From positions 21,172 to 85,171 of the forward strand of contig CALAYL010000005.1 of the NCBI GenBank assembly GCA_937894725.1: a stretch of DNA of 64,000 nt, given 5' to 3'. The notes below the pieces were generated by a model, which searched no databases, was not told the origin of the DNA, and saw only the letters and a program-made list of their open reading frames with translations. Both the position numbers and the translations under genes were made by a program. This document shows, in pieces, positions 26,755 through 34,902 of the stretch (positions are counted from its first letter, which is position 1; each line of letters starts with the position of its first letter). This stretch comes from an uncultured Bacteroidota bacterium (GTDB lineage Bacteria; Bacteroidota; Bacteroidia; Chitinophagales; LD1).

Positions 26755-29703
26755 CTAAAAATTAAACGACAACTGTATGCTATACGTTCTGTAATTCGAT
26801 TGGCTCAACACCACTTTATCTTTTCCTTTTTGATAGTGTCTTTCTTTACCTATCACTTCATTTTGATAAAAAATAGTTTTAGCAGCTATCAAGTCGCTGA
26901 TGGTAAACCGAACTAATCCTTTTCCTTTCCAAAATTTTTGGCTCAATTGAAAGTCCAATAATGGTCTGAAATGCTCATACCAAGCGGGATTTCCCACTTC
27001 GCCAGCGGCATATAGTCTATCGCCAGTTTGATTATACAACAATGAAAAGCCAGTACCTATTTTAGGATGTACATAGTTTAAACCTACATTGATAATGTAA
27101 GGACTTTGCCCTTGCATGGGCCTTCTTAGTTCGTCACTATTATTGTCTTTCACATTGCGTAAATCTACTTGGCTATGTACATAACTCACATTGGCTACGA
27201 AAACCAAGTCTTCGACTTTGGGTGAAATAAAACCAAAATTTTTGCGCAACTCTACCTCTGCTCCTACTAAATACGCCTTTGTAGAATTGCTATACACAAA
27301 CTGTGGTACACCACCAGCTGCCACAGAGGTCAACTCTATAGTGTTTGTAAATTTTTTGTAGAAAGCACTCACGTTAAAGCTTTGCCCTTTGCCCATAAAC
27401 CATTCATAGCGTAGGTCGGCATTGTGAATAAAAGTTTGGAGCAAAGTGGTATTGCCTGCCAACTGCACATCTCGCAAAAAGTCATAGTACGAAAAAGGCG
27501 ACACCTCTCTAAATTCTGGTCGGCTCATGCTTTGGCCGTAAGATGCCCGTAGATTCATACTTTCATTCAATTTATAAATCAAATTGATAGAAGGCAAAAG
27601 AGGAAATACATTCTTCACTTTTCCTAAAGAATCGGATGAATAAGCACCACTGAAATAAGATTTAGTATAAGTGCTGTCTTCTACTTTGGTTTTGATGATA
27701 GGCGGACCTGGGTCGTTTGGTATCACATCGAATCCTATTTTGGTAGGGGCCGTCAAATTTTGTTTGAAAGACTCAAAACGAAGACCTGCTACGAGTTTGA
27801 AACGCTCTGTTACGTGGCATTCTAGCATAGCGTAGGCACTCTGTGTAGTAGATTTGGCTTTATACACATCTGTAGGGAATGCCACTTGATTTAAAATTAA
27901 TTTGCCATTATCAAAGTTGGCTTGATTGATGATGTTATCTACGTTTTGATCTTGGATGAGTACATCGCTATTGTAGTTGGCACTGGTATAGTCAAAAAAT
28001 AAATTGCGTGCTTCGAAGCTTCTATTTCTCGATACAAAGGAGTAACCGAAACTCAGATTACTTTTTGATTTGTGAATCATAAAAGGAATAGTAACATCGG
28101 CCGCTGCGTTATATACTTTTTCTGTGAGGCGGCTATTAAACATAGCACTCAGCTTAGGGTCTGCACCACCGTTTTGAATTTGATAGATAAAATTTGTATC
28201 AGTAGAAAGTTGATCAGGGCTATTCAAAGTAGGTTTTGAATTTTGACGCTCGTAGCTGTAGCGCATGGTTTTCGGTTGGTCGCGATTTACGAGTACTACA
28301 CCTCCATTCCAACGAAATTTTATTTTTTTGTTTGTCAAAAGATGTTCGCCCGAAAGGTTTGTATTAAACACTCTCGAGCTGATAAATTCCAAACTCGTTC
28401 TGCGCTGTTCGGTAGCACTAAAGATACTGAGACCATCGCGCTGATATACGGTATTATCGCTATTGATAGTGTAGATATTTTTCCAGCTTAGCTTATGATT
28501 ATTTTTTATTACCATACCTAATGAAGCTAGTAGGGCAGTAGCGATCGAAGTATTGAATCGCTGATCATTATAATCATAGTAGTATTCGCCTGTAGCTTCA
28601 TAGCGAGTGCGAGTACCTTCCGCAAACTGCGGTGTGTTTGAATAAGAAAAAGCAAAGATGCCCCCAAATTGAATGTCCTTGATTCGTTTCGCAAAACCTC
28701 CACTAAACTGCAAGCTCTGTGATGGATATGCTTTCCGTTGGTTGTTTACTTTCCAGCTACTATTATTTATTTGTTTGCCTAATGAAACTAAAGAGTCCCT
28801 GTTCCCTGCTATTTTCAAATCATTTAATTCTATGATGCCAGGAAAGTTTTTTGGGAGCGTTCTTTTTCCATTGTCAAATCCTAAAAAATCAGTTGAGCTT
28901 CCTTCGTACGTACTGAAAGGTTTAAATGTAGTGCCTTCATTGAATCCTATACCATAACTCACATTGAAGAAATTTTTCTCGGGTATGTCTTTTGTGTTTA
29001 GCTGTATCAAACCACCGGCCCATTCACTTGGCAAATTGGCTTGCCCTGTTTTCATGATGATGATATTATCCAAAATATTAGAAGGGAAAACATCAAAGGC
29101 AAAAGCCTTGCGGTCAGGCTCTGTACTTGGCAGTATCACATTGTTTAGCATAGCCATATTGTATCTATCAGACAATCCACGAATGATTGCGAATTTACCA
29201 TCTTGTATAGTAGCTCCACTCACCCGCTTTATCACATCGCCCGAACTCTTGTCTGGTGAGCGTTTCATCTCTTCGCCAGAAATACCACTTTGGATAAGTG
29301 TGCTATTTCGCTGCATGATTACAATGGCACTTTCGTTATCTCTCTTTACTAAATTGGCTTTCACTACGACTTCGCTAAGGTTCACCATATCATCTATCAA
29401 TGAAGTGTTGAGCGTTGTCGTTTTGCCAGGTTCTATAACTACTTCTCTCTCAATTTTAGTTTGATAGCCTATATATTTTACCACTACATTATATTTGCCA
29501 GGTTCTATTCCTGCTATCACAAATTTGCCATCTATATCTGTGGAGGAGCCTATGGTAGTATTCTCAATAAAAACTGAAACTCCTATGAGTGTTTCGCCTG
29601 TTTTCGCATCTACTACTAGTCCAGAAAGTGTGCCTTTGTTAGGTTCTGCTGCATTCACTCCCGTAGTTAAAAACAGCATTAAAATTATAAAGGATTTTTT
29701 CAT
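26755..29703 (-). CDS. TonB-dependent receptor with carboxypeptidase-regulatory-like domain
   Basis: The 982-residue protein has a signal peptide ending around VNAAE. A CarboxypepD_reg-like domain follows (about 22-110, GTLSGLVVDAKTGETLIGV, DIDGKFVIAGIEPGKYNVVV). The plug region (about 125-240) contains IIRGLSDRYNMAMLNN and LPSEWAGGLIQL, and the barrel ends in LSFNF. It imports or binds a ligand at the outer membrane using TonB energy. It is transcribed away from a PhoB/PhoR-like two-component pair across a 177-base region holding GTTAAG half-sites, suggesting control by that system. The second gene of its unit encodes a T9SS-secreted protein. Confidence 0.9.
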   Translation of the reverse strand: MKKSFIILMLFLTTGVNAAEPNKGTLSGLVVDAKTGETLIGVSVFIENTTIGSSTDIDGKFVIAGIEPGKYNVVVKYIGYQTKIEREVVIEPGKTTTLNTSLIDDMVNLSEVVVKANLVKRDNESAIVIMQRNSTLIQSGISGEEMKRSPDKSSGDVIKRVSGATIQDGKFAIIRGLSDRYNMAMLNNVILPSTEPDRKAFAFDVFPSNILDNIIIMKTGQANLPSEWAGGLIQLNTKDIPEKNFFNVSYGIGFNEGTTFKPFSTYEGSSTDFLGFDNGKRTLPKNFPGIIELNDLKIAGNRDSLVSLGKQINNSSWKVNNQRKAYPSQSLQFSGGFAKRIKDIQFGGIFAFSYSNTPQFAEGTRTRYEATGEYYYDYNDQRFNTSIATALLASLGMVIKNNHKLSWKNIYTINSDNTVYQRDGLSIFSATEQRRTSLEFISSRVFNTNLSGEHLLTNKKIKFRWNGGVVLVNRDQPKTMRYSYERQNSKPTLNSPDQLSTDTNFIYQIQNGGADPKLSAMFNSRLTEKVYNAAADVTIPFMIHKSKSNLSFGYSFVSRNRSFEARNLFFDYTSANYNSDVLIQDQNVDNIINQANFDNGKLILNQVAFPTDVYKAKSTTQSAYAMLECHVTERFKLVAGLRFESFKQNLTAPTKIGFDVIPNDPGPPIIKTKVEDSTYTKSYFSGAYSSDSLGKVKNVFPLLPSINLIYKLNESMNLRASYGQSMSRPEFREVSPFSYYDFLRDVQLAGNTTLLQTFIHNADLRYEWFMGKGQSFNVSAFYKKFTNTIELTSVAAGGVPQFVYSNSTKAYLVGAEVELRKNFGFISPKVEDLVFVANVSYVHSQVDLRNVKDNNSDELRRPMQGQSPYIINVGLNYVHPKIGTGFSLLYNQTGDRLYAAGEVGNPAWYEHFRPLLDFQLSQKFWKGKGLVRFTISDLIAAKTIFYQNEVIGKERHYQKGKDKVVLSQSNYRTYSIQLSFNF

Positions 29704-29760
29704 TTATGATTCATTTAATGCAAACTTACTTTCCAAATTCAACCTAAATGTTTGGTAAAG

Positions 29761-29796
29761 GTTAAGACTATGTTAAGTGGAGTTCATCTTGTTAGA
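29761..29796 (-). promoter_or_regulatory. Row of GTTAAG-like half-sites, candidate response-regulator binding region
   Basis: GTTAAG occurs at 29761 and 29772, exactly 11 bases apart. Related GTTCAT and GTTAGA follow at 29782 and 29791. On the minus strand this reads as CTTAAC direct repeats, the roughly one-turn spacing typical of OmpR/PhoB-family sites. The row lies 58 bases upstream of the TonB receptor start and is divergent from the response-regulator gene. Confidence 0.4.
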
Positions 29797-29843
29797 ATTT
29801 GATAAGTCCATACCTATTTGATAATTATTGATTAATTTTAGCT

Positions 29844-29859
29844 TAACATTCGAATGTTA
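29844..29859. promoter_or_regulatory. Perfect 16-bp palindrome upstream of the response regulator
   Basis: TAACATTCGAATGTTA is a perfect inverted repeat ending 21 bases before the ATG at 29881. Its right end overlaps the candidate -7 box at 29858-29865. The position suits an operator that would block or modulate transcription of the two-component genes. Confidence 0.45.
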
Positions 29860-29865
29860 TGTTTG
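29858..29865 (+). promoter_or_regulatory. Candidate -7 promoter element (TATGTTTG)
   Basis: TATGTTTG matches the Bacteroidota -7 consensus TAnnTTTG and lies 15 bases before the ATG at 29881. The nearest upstream TTG (29828) is 27 bases away, wider than the usual 19-21, so the -33 part is weak or absent. Confidence 0.4.
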
Positions 29866-29880
29866 TATGAAATAAAAACT

Positions 29881-30561
29881 ATGGAGTTCAACGATTTTAA
29901 AATACTGCTGGTAGATGATGAGCAAGATGTGCTTGACTTCATGAAATACAATCTCGAAAAAGAAGGGTTTTGGGTTTATACAGCATCGAATGGATATGAA
30001 GGTATTGAAGTAGCCAAAAAAGTGAAACCGCACCTTATCGTGATAGACCTCATGATGCCTAAAATGGATGGCATATCTACCTGTAAAGAACTTAGATCGT
30101 TAGATGAGTTTAAGCATACACTCATCACGTTTTTGACAGCTAGAGATGAAGACTATTCGCAGATAGCAGGCTTTGAAGTAGGTGCAGACGACTACATTAC
30201 AAAACCCATAAAACCGCGAGTACTAGTAAGCAGAATCAAGGGGCTAATGCGCAGATTAGAGACTAATCAAACTCCCGTGGTTATCAAAATAGGCGATATT
30301 CAAATTGATAACGAACGATATATCGTCACCGTAAAAGAAGAAGGAATGACCCTACCGAAAAAGGAGTTTGAGTTACTTTCTCTCTTGGTGTCAAAACCAG
30401 GTAGGGTGTTTAAGAGAGAAGAGATTTTGAGCAAAGTGTGGGGTAGCGATACTATAGTAGGAGATAGAACTATCGATGTACATATACGAAAGTTGAGAGA
30501 AAAAATAGGCGATAATTATTTTAAAACAATCAAAGGTATCGGCTATAAATTTGATGCTTAG
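29881..30561 (+). CDS. OmpR/PhoB-family response regulator
   Basis: The start is the ATG at 29881 (MEFNDFKILLVDDEQDVLDF); an upstream ATG at 29854 lies inside the palindrome and gives a poor N terminus. The 226-residue protein has a receiver domain (about 1-125) with acidic pocket DDE, phospho-acceptor Asp56 in VIDLMMPKMDG, Thr in FLTARDED and Lys in YITKPIKPRV. A winged-helix DNA-binding domain (about 132-225) follows, ending DRTIDVHIRKLREKIG and FKTIKGIGYKF. It is most like PhoB-type regulators. Its partner kinase is encoded 64 bases downstream. Likely target sites lie in the divergent region towards the TonB receptor. Confidence 0.92.
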   Translation: MEFNDFKILLVDDEQDVLDFMKYNLEKEGFWVYTASNGYEGIEVAKKVKPHLIVIDLMMPKMDGISTCKELRSLDEFKHTLITFLTARDEDYSQIAGFEVGADDYITKPIKPRVLVSRIKGLMRRLETNQTPVVIKIGDIQIDNERYIVTVKEEGMTLPKKEFELLSLLVSKPGRVFKREEILSKVWGSDTIVGDRTIDVHIRKLREKIGDNYFKTIKGIGYKFDA

Positions 30562-30625
30562 AAATGAGCGCATGCTCGTATAGCAATGACGCCAAGTTAT
30601 TATGTTTAGATTATAAAAAAGCTTG

Positions 30626-31675
30626 ATGAAAAACGCCACGCTACACAATATCTCATTTTTGGTTGCATTGGGAGTAGCCATACCGCTAATGCTGATAATC
30701 TTCGGATTACAAGGCATCCACTATTTTACACATGATATTAGAGAAGCCTTTATACTACCCGTTTTTTCATTTGTATTAGCCTATGTATTTACCTACTATT
30801 TTGTAGGTGAGTTTATTTACCAAAAAATAAATGTGATCTATACCGTCATAGGCAAACTCAACCCTGACAATAGCATTAAACCGAAAAAAAGCCATGAAAA
30901 TATAATAGAAGAGGTGCAACGGAAAGTGATAGCATTTTCGGTAGAAAAATCGGCAGAAATAGCAGAGCTCAAAAAACTAGAACAATATAGGCGTGAGTTT
31001 TTGGGCAACGTATCGCATGAGCTAAAAACACCAATTTTTAATATACAAGGTTATATAGAAACACTACTTGATGGTGGTATTGATGATAGTGCTATAAATA
31101 GAATTTATCTCGAAAAAGCTTCTCGCAATCTCGATAGATTGAGCTGTATAGTTGAAGATTTATTGCAGATTTCGCAATATGAATCGGGCGAATTGAAGAT
31201 AGACGAAGAAAAGTTTGATATACATAAACTCACCAAAGATGTGTTTGATTCACTAGCATTTCAAGCAGAACAAAAGGCCATAAAACTCAATTTTAAAGAA
31301 GAATCTAATCAACCCTGTTTTGTGGTAGCAGACAAAGCAAGAATAGCTCAAGTACTCAACAACTTGGTATCGAATGCAATAAAGTATGGCAGCCCAAACG
31401 GCAACGTATTCATTGGGTTTAATAAAACACCAGATAAGATTTTGACCGAAGTAACTGATGATGGAATGGGGATTTCAAAAGAGCATTTACCTAGGCTATT
31501 TGAGCGATTTTATAGAGCGGATAAAAATAGGTCGAGAGATAGCGGTGGTACTGGACTTGGACTTTCGATAGTCAAACACATCATCGAAGCACATGGCGAA
31601 ACGCTGCATGTGAGAAGCACAATAGGATTGGGCTCTACATTTGGCTTTACGCTTAGGCGCGCAACAGCATCATAA
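30626..31675 (+). CDS. PhoR-like sensor histidine kinase
   Basis: The start is the ATG at 30626, with a TTG directly before it. The 349-residue kinase has two membrane segments near the N terminus (about 8-30 and 39-60) with almost no periplasmic loop, as in several PhoR proteins. A HisKA domain carries the phospho-accepting His131 in NVSHELKTP. The HATPase domain has N box LNNLVSNAIKYG, G1 DDGMGI, F box LFERFYRADKNRS and G2 GGTGLGLSIVK. It would phosphorylate the adjacent PhoB-like regulator. The tiny periplasmic part suggests signals sensed in the membrane or through partner proteins. The phosphate assignment is an inference. No pst or phoU genes are in the window. Confidence 0.9.
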   Translation: MKNATLHNISFLVALGVAIPLMLIIFGLQGIHYFTHDIREAFILPVFSFVLAYVFTYYFVGEFIYQKINVIYTVIGKLNPDNSIKPKKSHENIIEEVQRKVIAFSVEKSAEIAELKKLEQYRREFLGNVSHELKTPIFNIQGYIETLLDGGIDDSAINRIYLEKASRNLDRLSCIVEDLLQISQYESGELKIDEEKFDIHKLTKDVFDSLAFQAEQKAIKLNFKEESNQPCFVVADKARIAQVLNNLVSNAIKYGSPNGNVFIGFNKTPDKILTEVTDDGMGISKEHLPRLFERFYRADKNRSRDSGGTGLGLSIVKHIIEAHGETLHVRSTIGLGSTFGFTLRRATAS

Positions 31676-31717
31676 ATTCTTGATTATTATATCGCAAATC
31701 AAAATTCGGTATGAATT

Positions 31718-31749
31718 TTGGTGCCTTCTATTAAAATAGGTTATTTTTG
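31718..31749 (+). promoter_or_regulatory. Bacteroidota-type promoter (TTG-N21-TATTTTTG)
   Basis: TTG at 31718-31720 and TATTTTTG at 31742-31749 match the -33/-7 consensus with a 21-base spacer. The -7 box ends only 9 bases before the ATG at 31759, so the transcript would start within a few bases of the start codon. It drives the paralogous pair of unknown exported proteins. Confidence 0.6.
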
Positions 31750-31758
31750 CGCCCTTAA

Positions 31759-34700
31759 ATGAAGATAGATAGATTGAAACCATGGTTGTCAGTAATACTG
31801 ATGAGTTTTTCTCTACTTGCTTTTTCACAGCAAGATAGTGAGGAGGCCTATTTATTGAATAATCTTAAGCTTGATAAAAAAGTAATTGAATTCGTAAAAC
31901 GATACGATAATGTGCCAAACGATTTTTATCGACTTATCATTCAAAACAGAGAATATATCGCAGACTCCGCTATCTCTTTGAAGCATAAAATTAGCTATCA
32001 AAACCATTTGATGGATTTCCTAGAATTGCCATTCGACAAAGAGCTATTGGTGAAGGGTAGCTACTCTTCAGTACTTAGATACAATATCTTCCTCATCAAA
32101 TGGAGTGAAGAAAACACCTTGTATGAAAACCTGATCCAATATCCCAACCTCTCTCTCCGTGCACTTTCGCTCTATGCCAGCGATTCGGCCGCCTATTATT
32201 ATTTAGACTCGATGGCTACCATCATACCAGACAATATACTCAGACAATCTGAAATATATGAAGACAAATGGTATGCCGAAAAAATTTGGCTCAAAATAGG
32301 CCACACAGCCCCTAACTATATAAAAAGATATTTTATAGCACCTTCATCTCTTGGTGATTTTGTATTGTCATCGAGTGACCCCAAGATAGCACAACTCCGC
32401 TCTATATTTTATAATTTGCCATTCAAAACAAGAGCCTACCTTTTACTAGACGATATTGCAAACCAAGGAATGCCCATAAAAACCGCAGATAGCACAAGTG
32501 CAAATCCTAAATTGTTTTTTGATATTTCGATAGATGCGTTAAAACGAATAAACCCTGATGGCTTGTTTACTTTAAACAAAGAACTCCAATATATCTGTGT
32601 GTCAATAGCTCGTAGCCTATCGCTTAAATCAGAAAATCCTGATGTAGATTTTGAAGAAGTTTCGTCCTATTCTAAAGAGAAAATATTTTCCATATTGACA
32701 TATGGACACCAAGATTTGATATCCTTAGATTTCAATTATTTGGTAACTGCTTTGATGGCAAAAGGCAATAAACCAATTTCGTCAAATTTACTAAAAAACA
32801 TATCCAAAGAGCATTTAGCATCGCTCATGAAAATGTTTCAATCTAAGAATCAATTAGCGGATGCCATTAGAGTAGCTGGAATGGAAAATGAAGCCTACTT
32901 GCTCTCCTTGTTATCATACGAAGCCCCATTCTTAGACCAATCACCAGATAAGCGTGGCATATTGTTGCCTACCAACAAACGCCCCTATGACCTAGATGCT
33001 ATCATATCTAAGATCACTTCTGCAGATCAAGTAGTACAGCCAAGAATCGTAGAAAATGTAGTACCCATAAAAAACACCAAAGAAGCCCTTTTAACTCCAT
33101 CGAAAGTGGAAGATCTAGCCCAGCTAGAAAAGGTAAATTCTCTAGCCCCTGTAAGCGTGCCCTCTCCCATTCTTCCCATTACATTTTCATTGTCAGAAAC
33201 TGACCGCCAACTTATGTTGCTAAAACAAAATGTGTTTGAGTCATTGCAGCGATTAGTGGACTTTATAAATACGCCTATTGCAAAAGAATTTTTGGAATTT
33301 GCGGCTGATAAAGACCCTGAGGAAGTGCTCAAAAAGATAGATGTATTTAAAGGGAAATTTTTTAGCACTGACATAGTAGAGCGATGTATCTTAAATGCTC
33401 CTGTAGCTTTAAAAAAATATCTTTTCAACCCATCGCATCCCGTAGCTGTAATACTAAAGAATAGCAAGAATAAGGTAGTTCAGAAAATGATAGCATTTAA
33501 TGAACCTACTTCGTACAAAACACGCCCCTACTTATTAATGAACAATGTGGCAAACGAGAAACTCACGCCAGAAGAAGCTATAGAAATTTCATCCAAGTCG
33601 GATAGACTGTTTAGAGAAATGGCAAAAATAGTAAGCTCAAAAAAATACATAGGTGGCTACAGTATCGAAAAAGAAATGTCATTCTATGCACTCCGCTTTA
33701 TACGCAATATCAATGACAAAGTAAACCAACCAGATAATGTAAAGTTTGTCACTCTCGATGGGCTATCGTTTGAAGAAGTGTATATGATTACTGTTTTTGG
33801 AAGAGAGGAAGTATTCAACGCTACCTTCAATGGTATTTTCAACCATCTCGAAAAATCTTTGGCTACTGCTTCACCACAATACATAGAAAACTTTATTTCA
33901 TTCCCAAGATTTAGTGTATTTATAGCCCTTTGTGCCAATAACAATAAACTCTCTAAACTTTTTTCGTATTTCAGTGAATACCAAAAATCAAAAGCAGTTC
34001 AATCATTTGTAAAGAATATAGGTAGAGTAGAAGGTGTATTTGACGAAGCGGTAAATGTGTCTGAAACTATTGCCAACACTAGCGACCCATCCATCATCAG
34101 GTTGTTACAAAACAATATCAAATCCGAATATATTCTGTGCGATTCATCACAGCAGCCCAAATGCATGGTGATTTATGGTATATTAGCTGGTCTTATCAAA
34201 GACAAAGTCGATACCGATAAACAATGGTTTTATGACATGTCGCTTAGGTATCCATCGGGCGAGCTCACTACACTTAAGCTATCTAGCATGTTGAATGGCA
34301 GTGTGCTCACAGAGCGAATGTATTTTTATGATGATGAAGATGGGCGTGACTCATACATCAGCTTTATCAATACGTTTAGAAATAAGGAAAACTGGAAGGT
34401 AGAAGAATATTATGCCTATACCAAGGTCTCGTCTATCAAAGGTACTCGCATCGAAATTTATGCAAACAAACCCACATTTGAAACAAGTGGTGACAATGCT
34501 ATAACCGCTATACTTTCAGAAAACGGATTTCAACCCACTGTAATTATCCATAGAGGGCACAGCTTCCACACAGAAAGAACATTGGAAAGAATACCATCAT
34601 CGACCAAACTGCTATTTCTAGGCTCATGTGGCGGATTTTATAAAGCTGCGATGGGTCTAAAAAATGCGCCAGAAGCACACGTGATAGCGACTAGGCAAAT

Positions 34701-34902
34701 AGGCACAAAGCAAATAAATGACCCACTTGTTTTTTCGATAAACGAAGCATTTAGGCTAGGTGAAGATATTGTATGGCCTACTTTTTGGAATACGATGAAA
34801 ACGCAACTTGGCGCTTACTCGCTATTCTATGACTATGTACCTCCTCATAAAAACATTGAAACACTTTTTCAAAATGCCTACTATAAAACACTAGGTCTAT
34901 GA
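31759..34902 (+). CDS. Exported protein of unknown function, candidate caspase-like (clan CD) cysteine peptidase domain at C terminus
   Basis: The 1047-residue protein begins with a signal peptide ending LLAFSQQ. It contains two copies of a helical module; the similar segments FKTRAYLLLDDIAN and YKTRPYLLMNNVAN start near residues 222 and 586. A Ser/Pro-rich connector (about 430-475) separates them. The last 210 residues match those of the next gene. They start with MYFYDDEDG and contain a strand ending in HRGHS (His931-Ser935), a helix, a strand ending GSCGG (Cys957) and YDYVPPHKN. A beta-His-helix-beta-Cys order is the hallmark of clan CD peptidases (caspase, gingipain, CHAT), but the 23-residue His934-Cys957 spacing is short. 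I recognise no named family; peptidase activity is a hypothesis. The stop overlaps the next start (ATGA). Confidence 0.7.
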   Translation: MKIDRLKPWLSVILMSFSLLAFSQQDSEEAYLLNNLKLDKKVIEFVKRYDNVPNDFYRLIIQNREYIADSAISLKHKISYQNHLMDFLELPFDKELLVKGSYSSVLRYNIFLIKWSEENTLYENLIQYPNLSLRALSLYASDSAAYYYLDSMATIIPDNILRQSEIYEDKWYAEKIWLKIGHTAPNYIKRYFIAPSSLGDFVLSSSDPKIAQLRSIFYNLPFKTRAYLLLDDIANQGMPIKTADSTSANPKLFFDISIDALKRINPDGLFTLNKELQYICVSIARSLSLKSENPDVDFEEVSSYSKEKIFSILTYGHQDLISLDFNYLVTALMAKGNKPISSNLLKNISKEHLASLMKMFQSKNQLADAIRVAGMENEAYLLSLLSYEAPFLDQSPDKRGILLPTNKRPYDLDAIISKITSADQVVQPRIVENVVPIKNTKEALLTPSKVEDLAQLEKVNSLAPVSVPSPILPITFSLSETDRQLMLLKQNVFESLQRLVDFINTPIAKEFLEFAADKDPEEVLKKIDVFKGKFFSTDIVERCILNAPVALKKYLFNPSHPVAVILKNSKNKVVQKMIAFNEPTSYKTRPYLLMNNVANEKLTPEEAIEISSKSDRLFREMAKIVSSKKYIGGYSIEKEMSFYALRFIRNINDKVNQPDNVKFVTLDGLSFEEVYMITVFGREEVFNATFNGIFNHLEKSLATASPQYIENFISFPRFSVFIALCANNNKLSKLFSYFSEYQKSKAVQSFVKNIGRVEGVFDEAVNVSETIANTSDPSIIRLLQNNIKSEYILCDSSQQPKCMVIYGILAGLIKDKVDTDKQWFYDMSLRYPSGELTTLKLSSMLNGSVLTERMYFYDDEDGRDSYISFINTFRNKENWKVEEYYAYTKVSSIKGTRIEIYANKPTFETSGDNAITAILSENGFQPTVIIHRGHSFHTERTLERIPSSTKLLFLGSCGGFYKAAMGLKNAPEAHVIATRQIGTKQINDPLVFSINEAFRLGEDIVWPTFWNTMKTQLGAYSLFYDYVPPHKNIETLFQNAYYKTLGL

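Noticed and set aside
28964..29464. 166-residue plus-strand open frame
   Set aside because: It is the antisense shadow of the plug domain of the TonB receptor at 26755-29703.
29854..29880. Earlier ATG for the response regulator adding nine residues
   Set aside because: It lies within the palindrome and upstream of the likely transcription start. The ATG at 29881 gives the normal receiver N terminus.
33027..33467. 146-residue minus-strand open frame
   Set aside because: It lies wholly inside the 1047-residue exported protein gene in the opposite direction and shows no motif.
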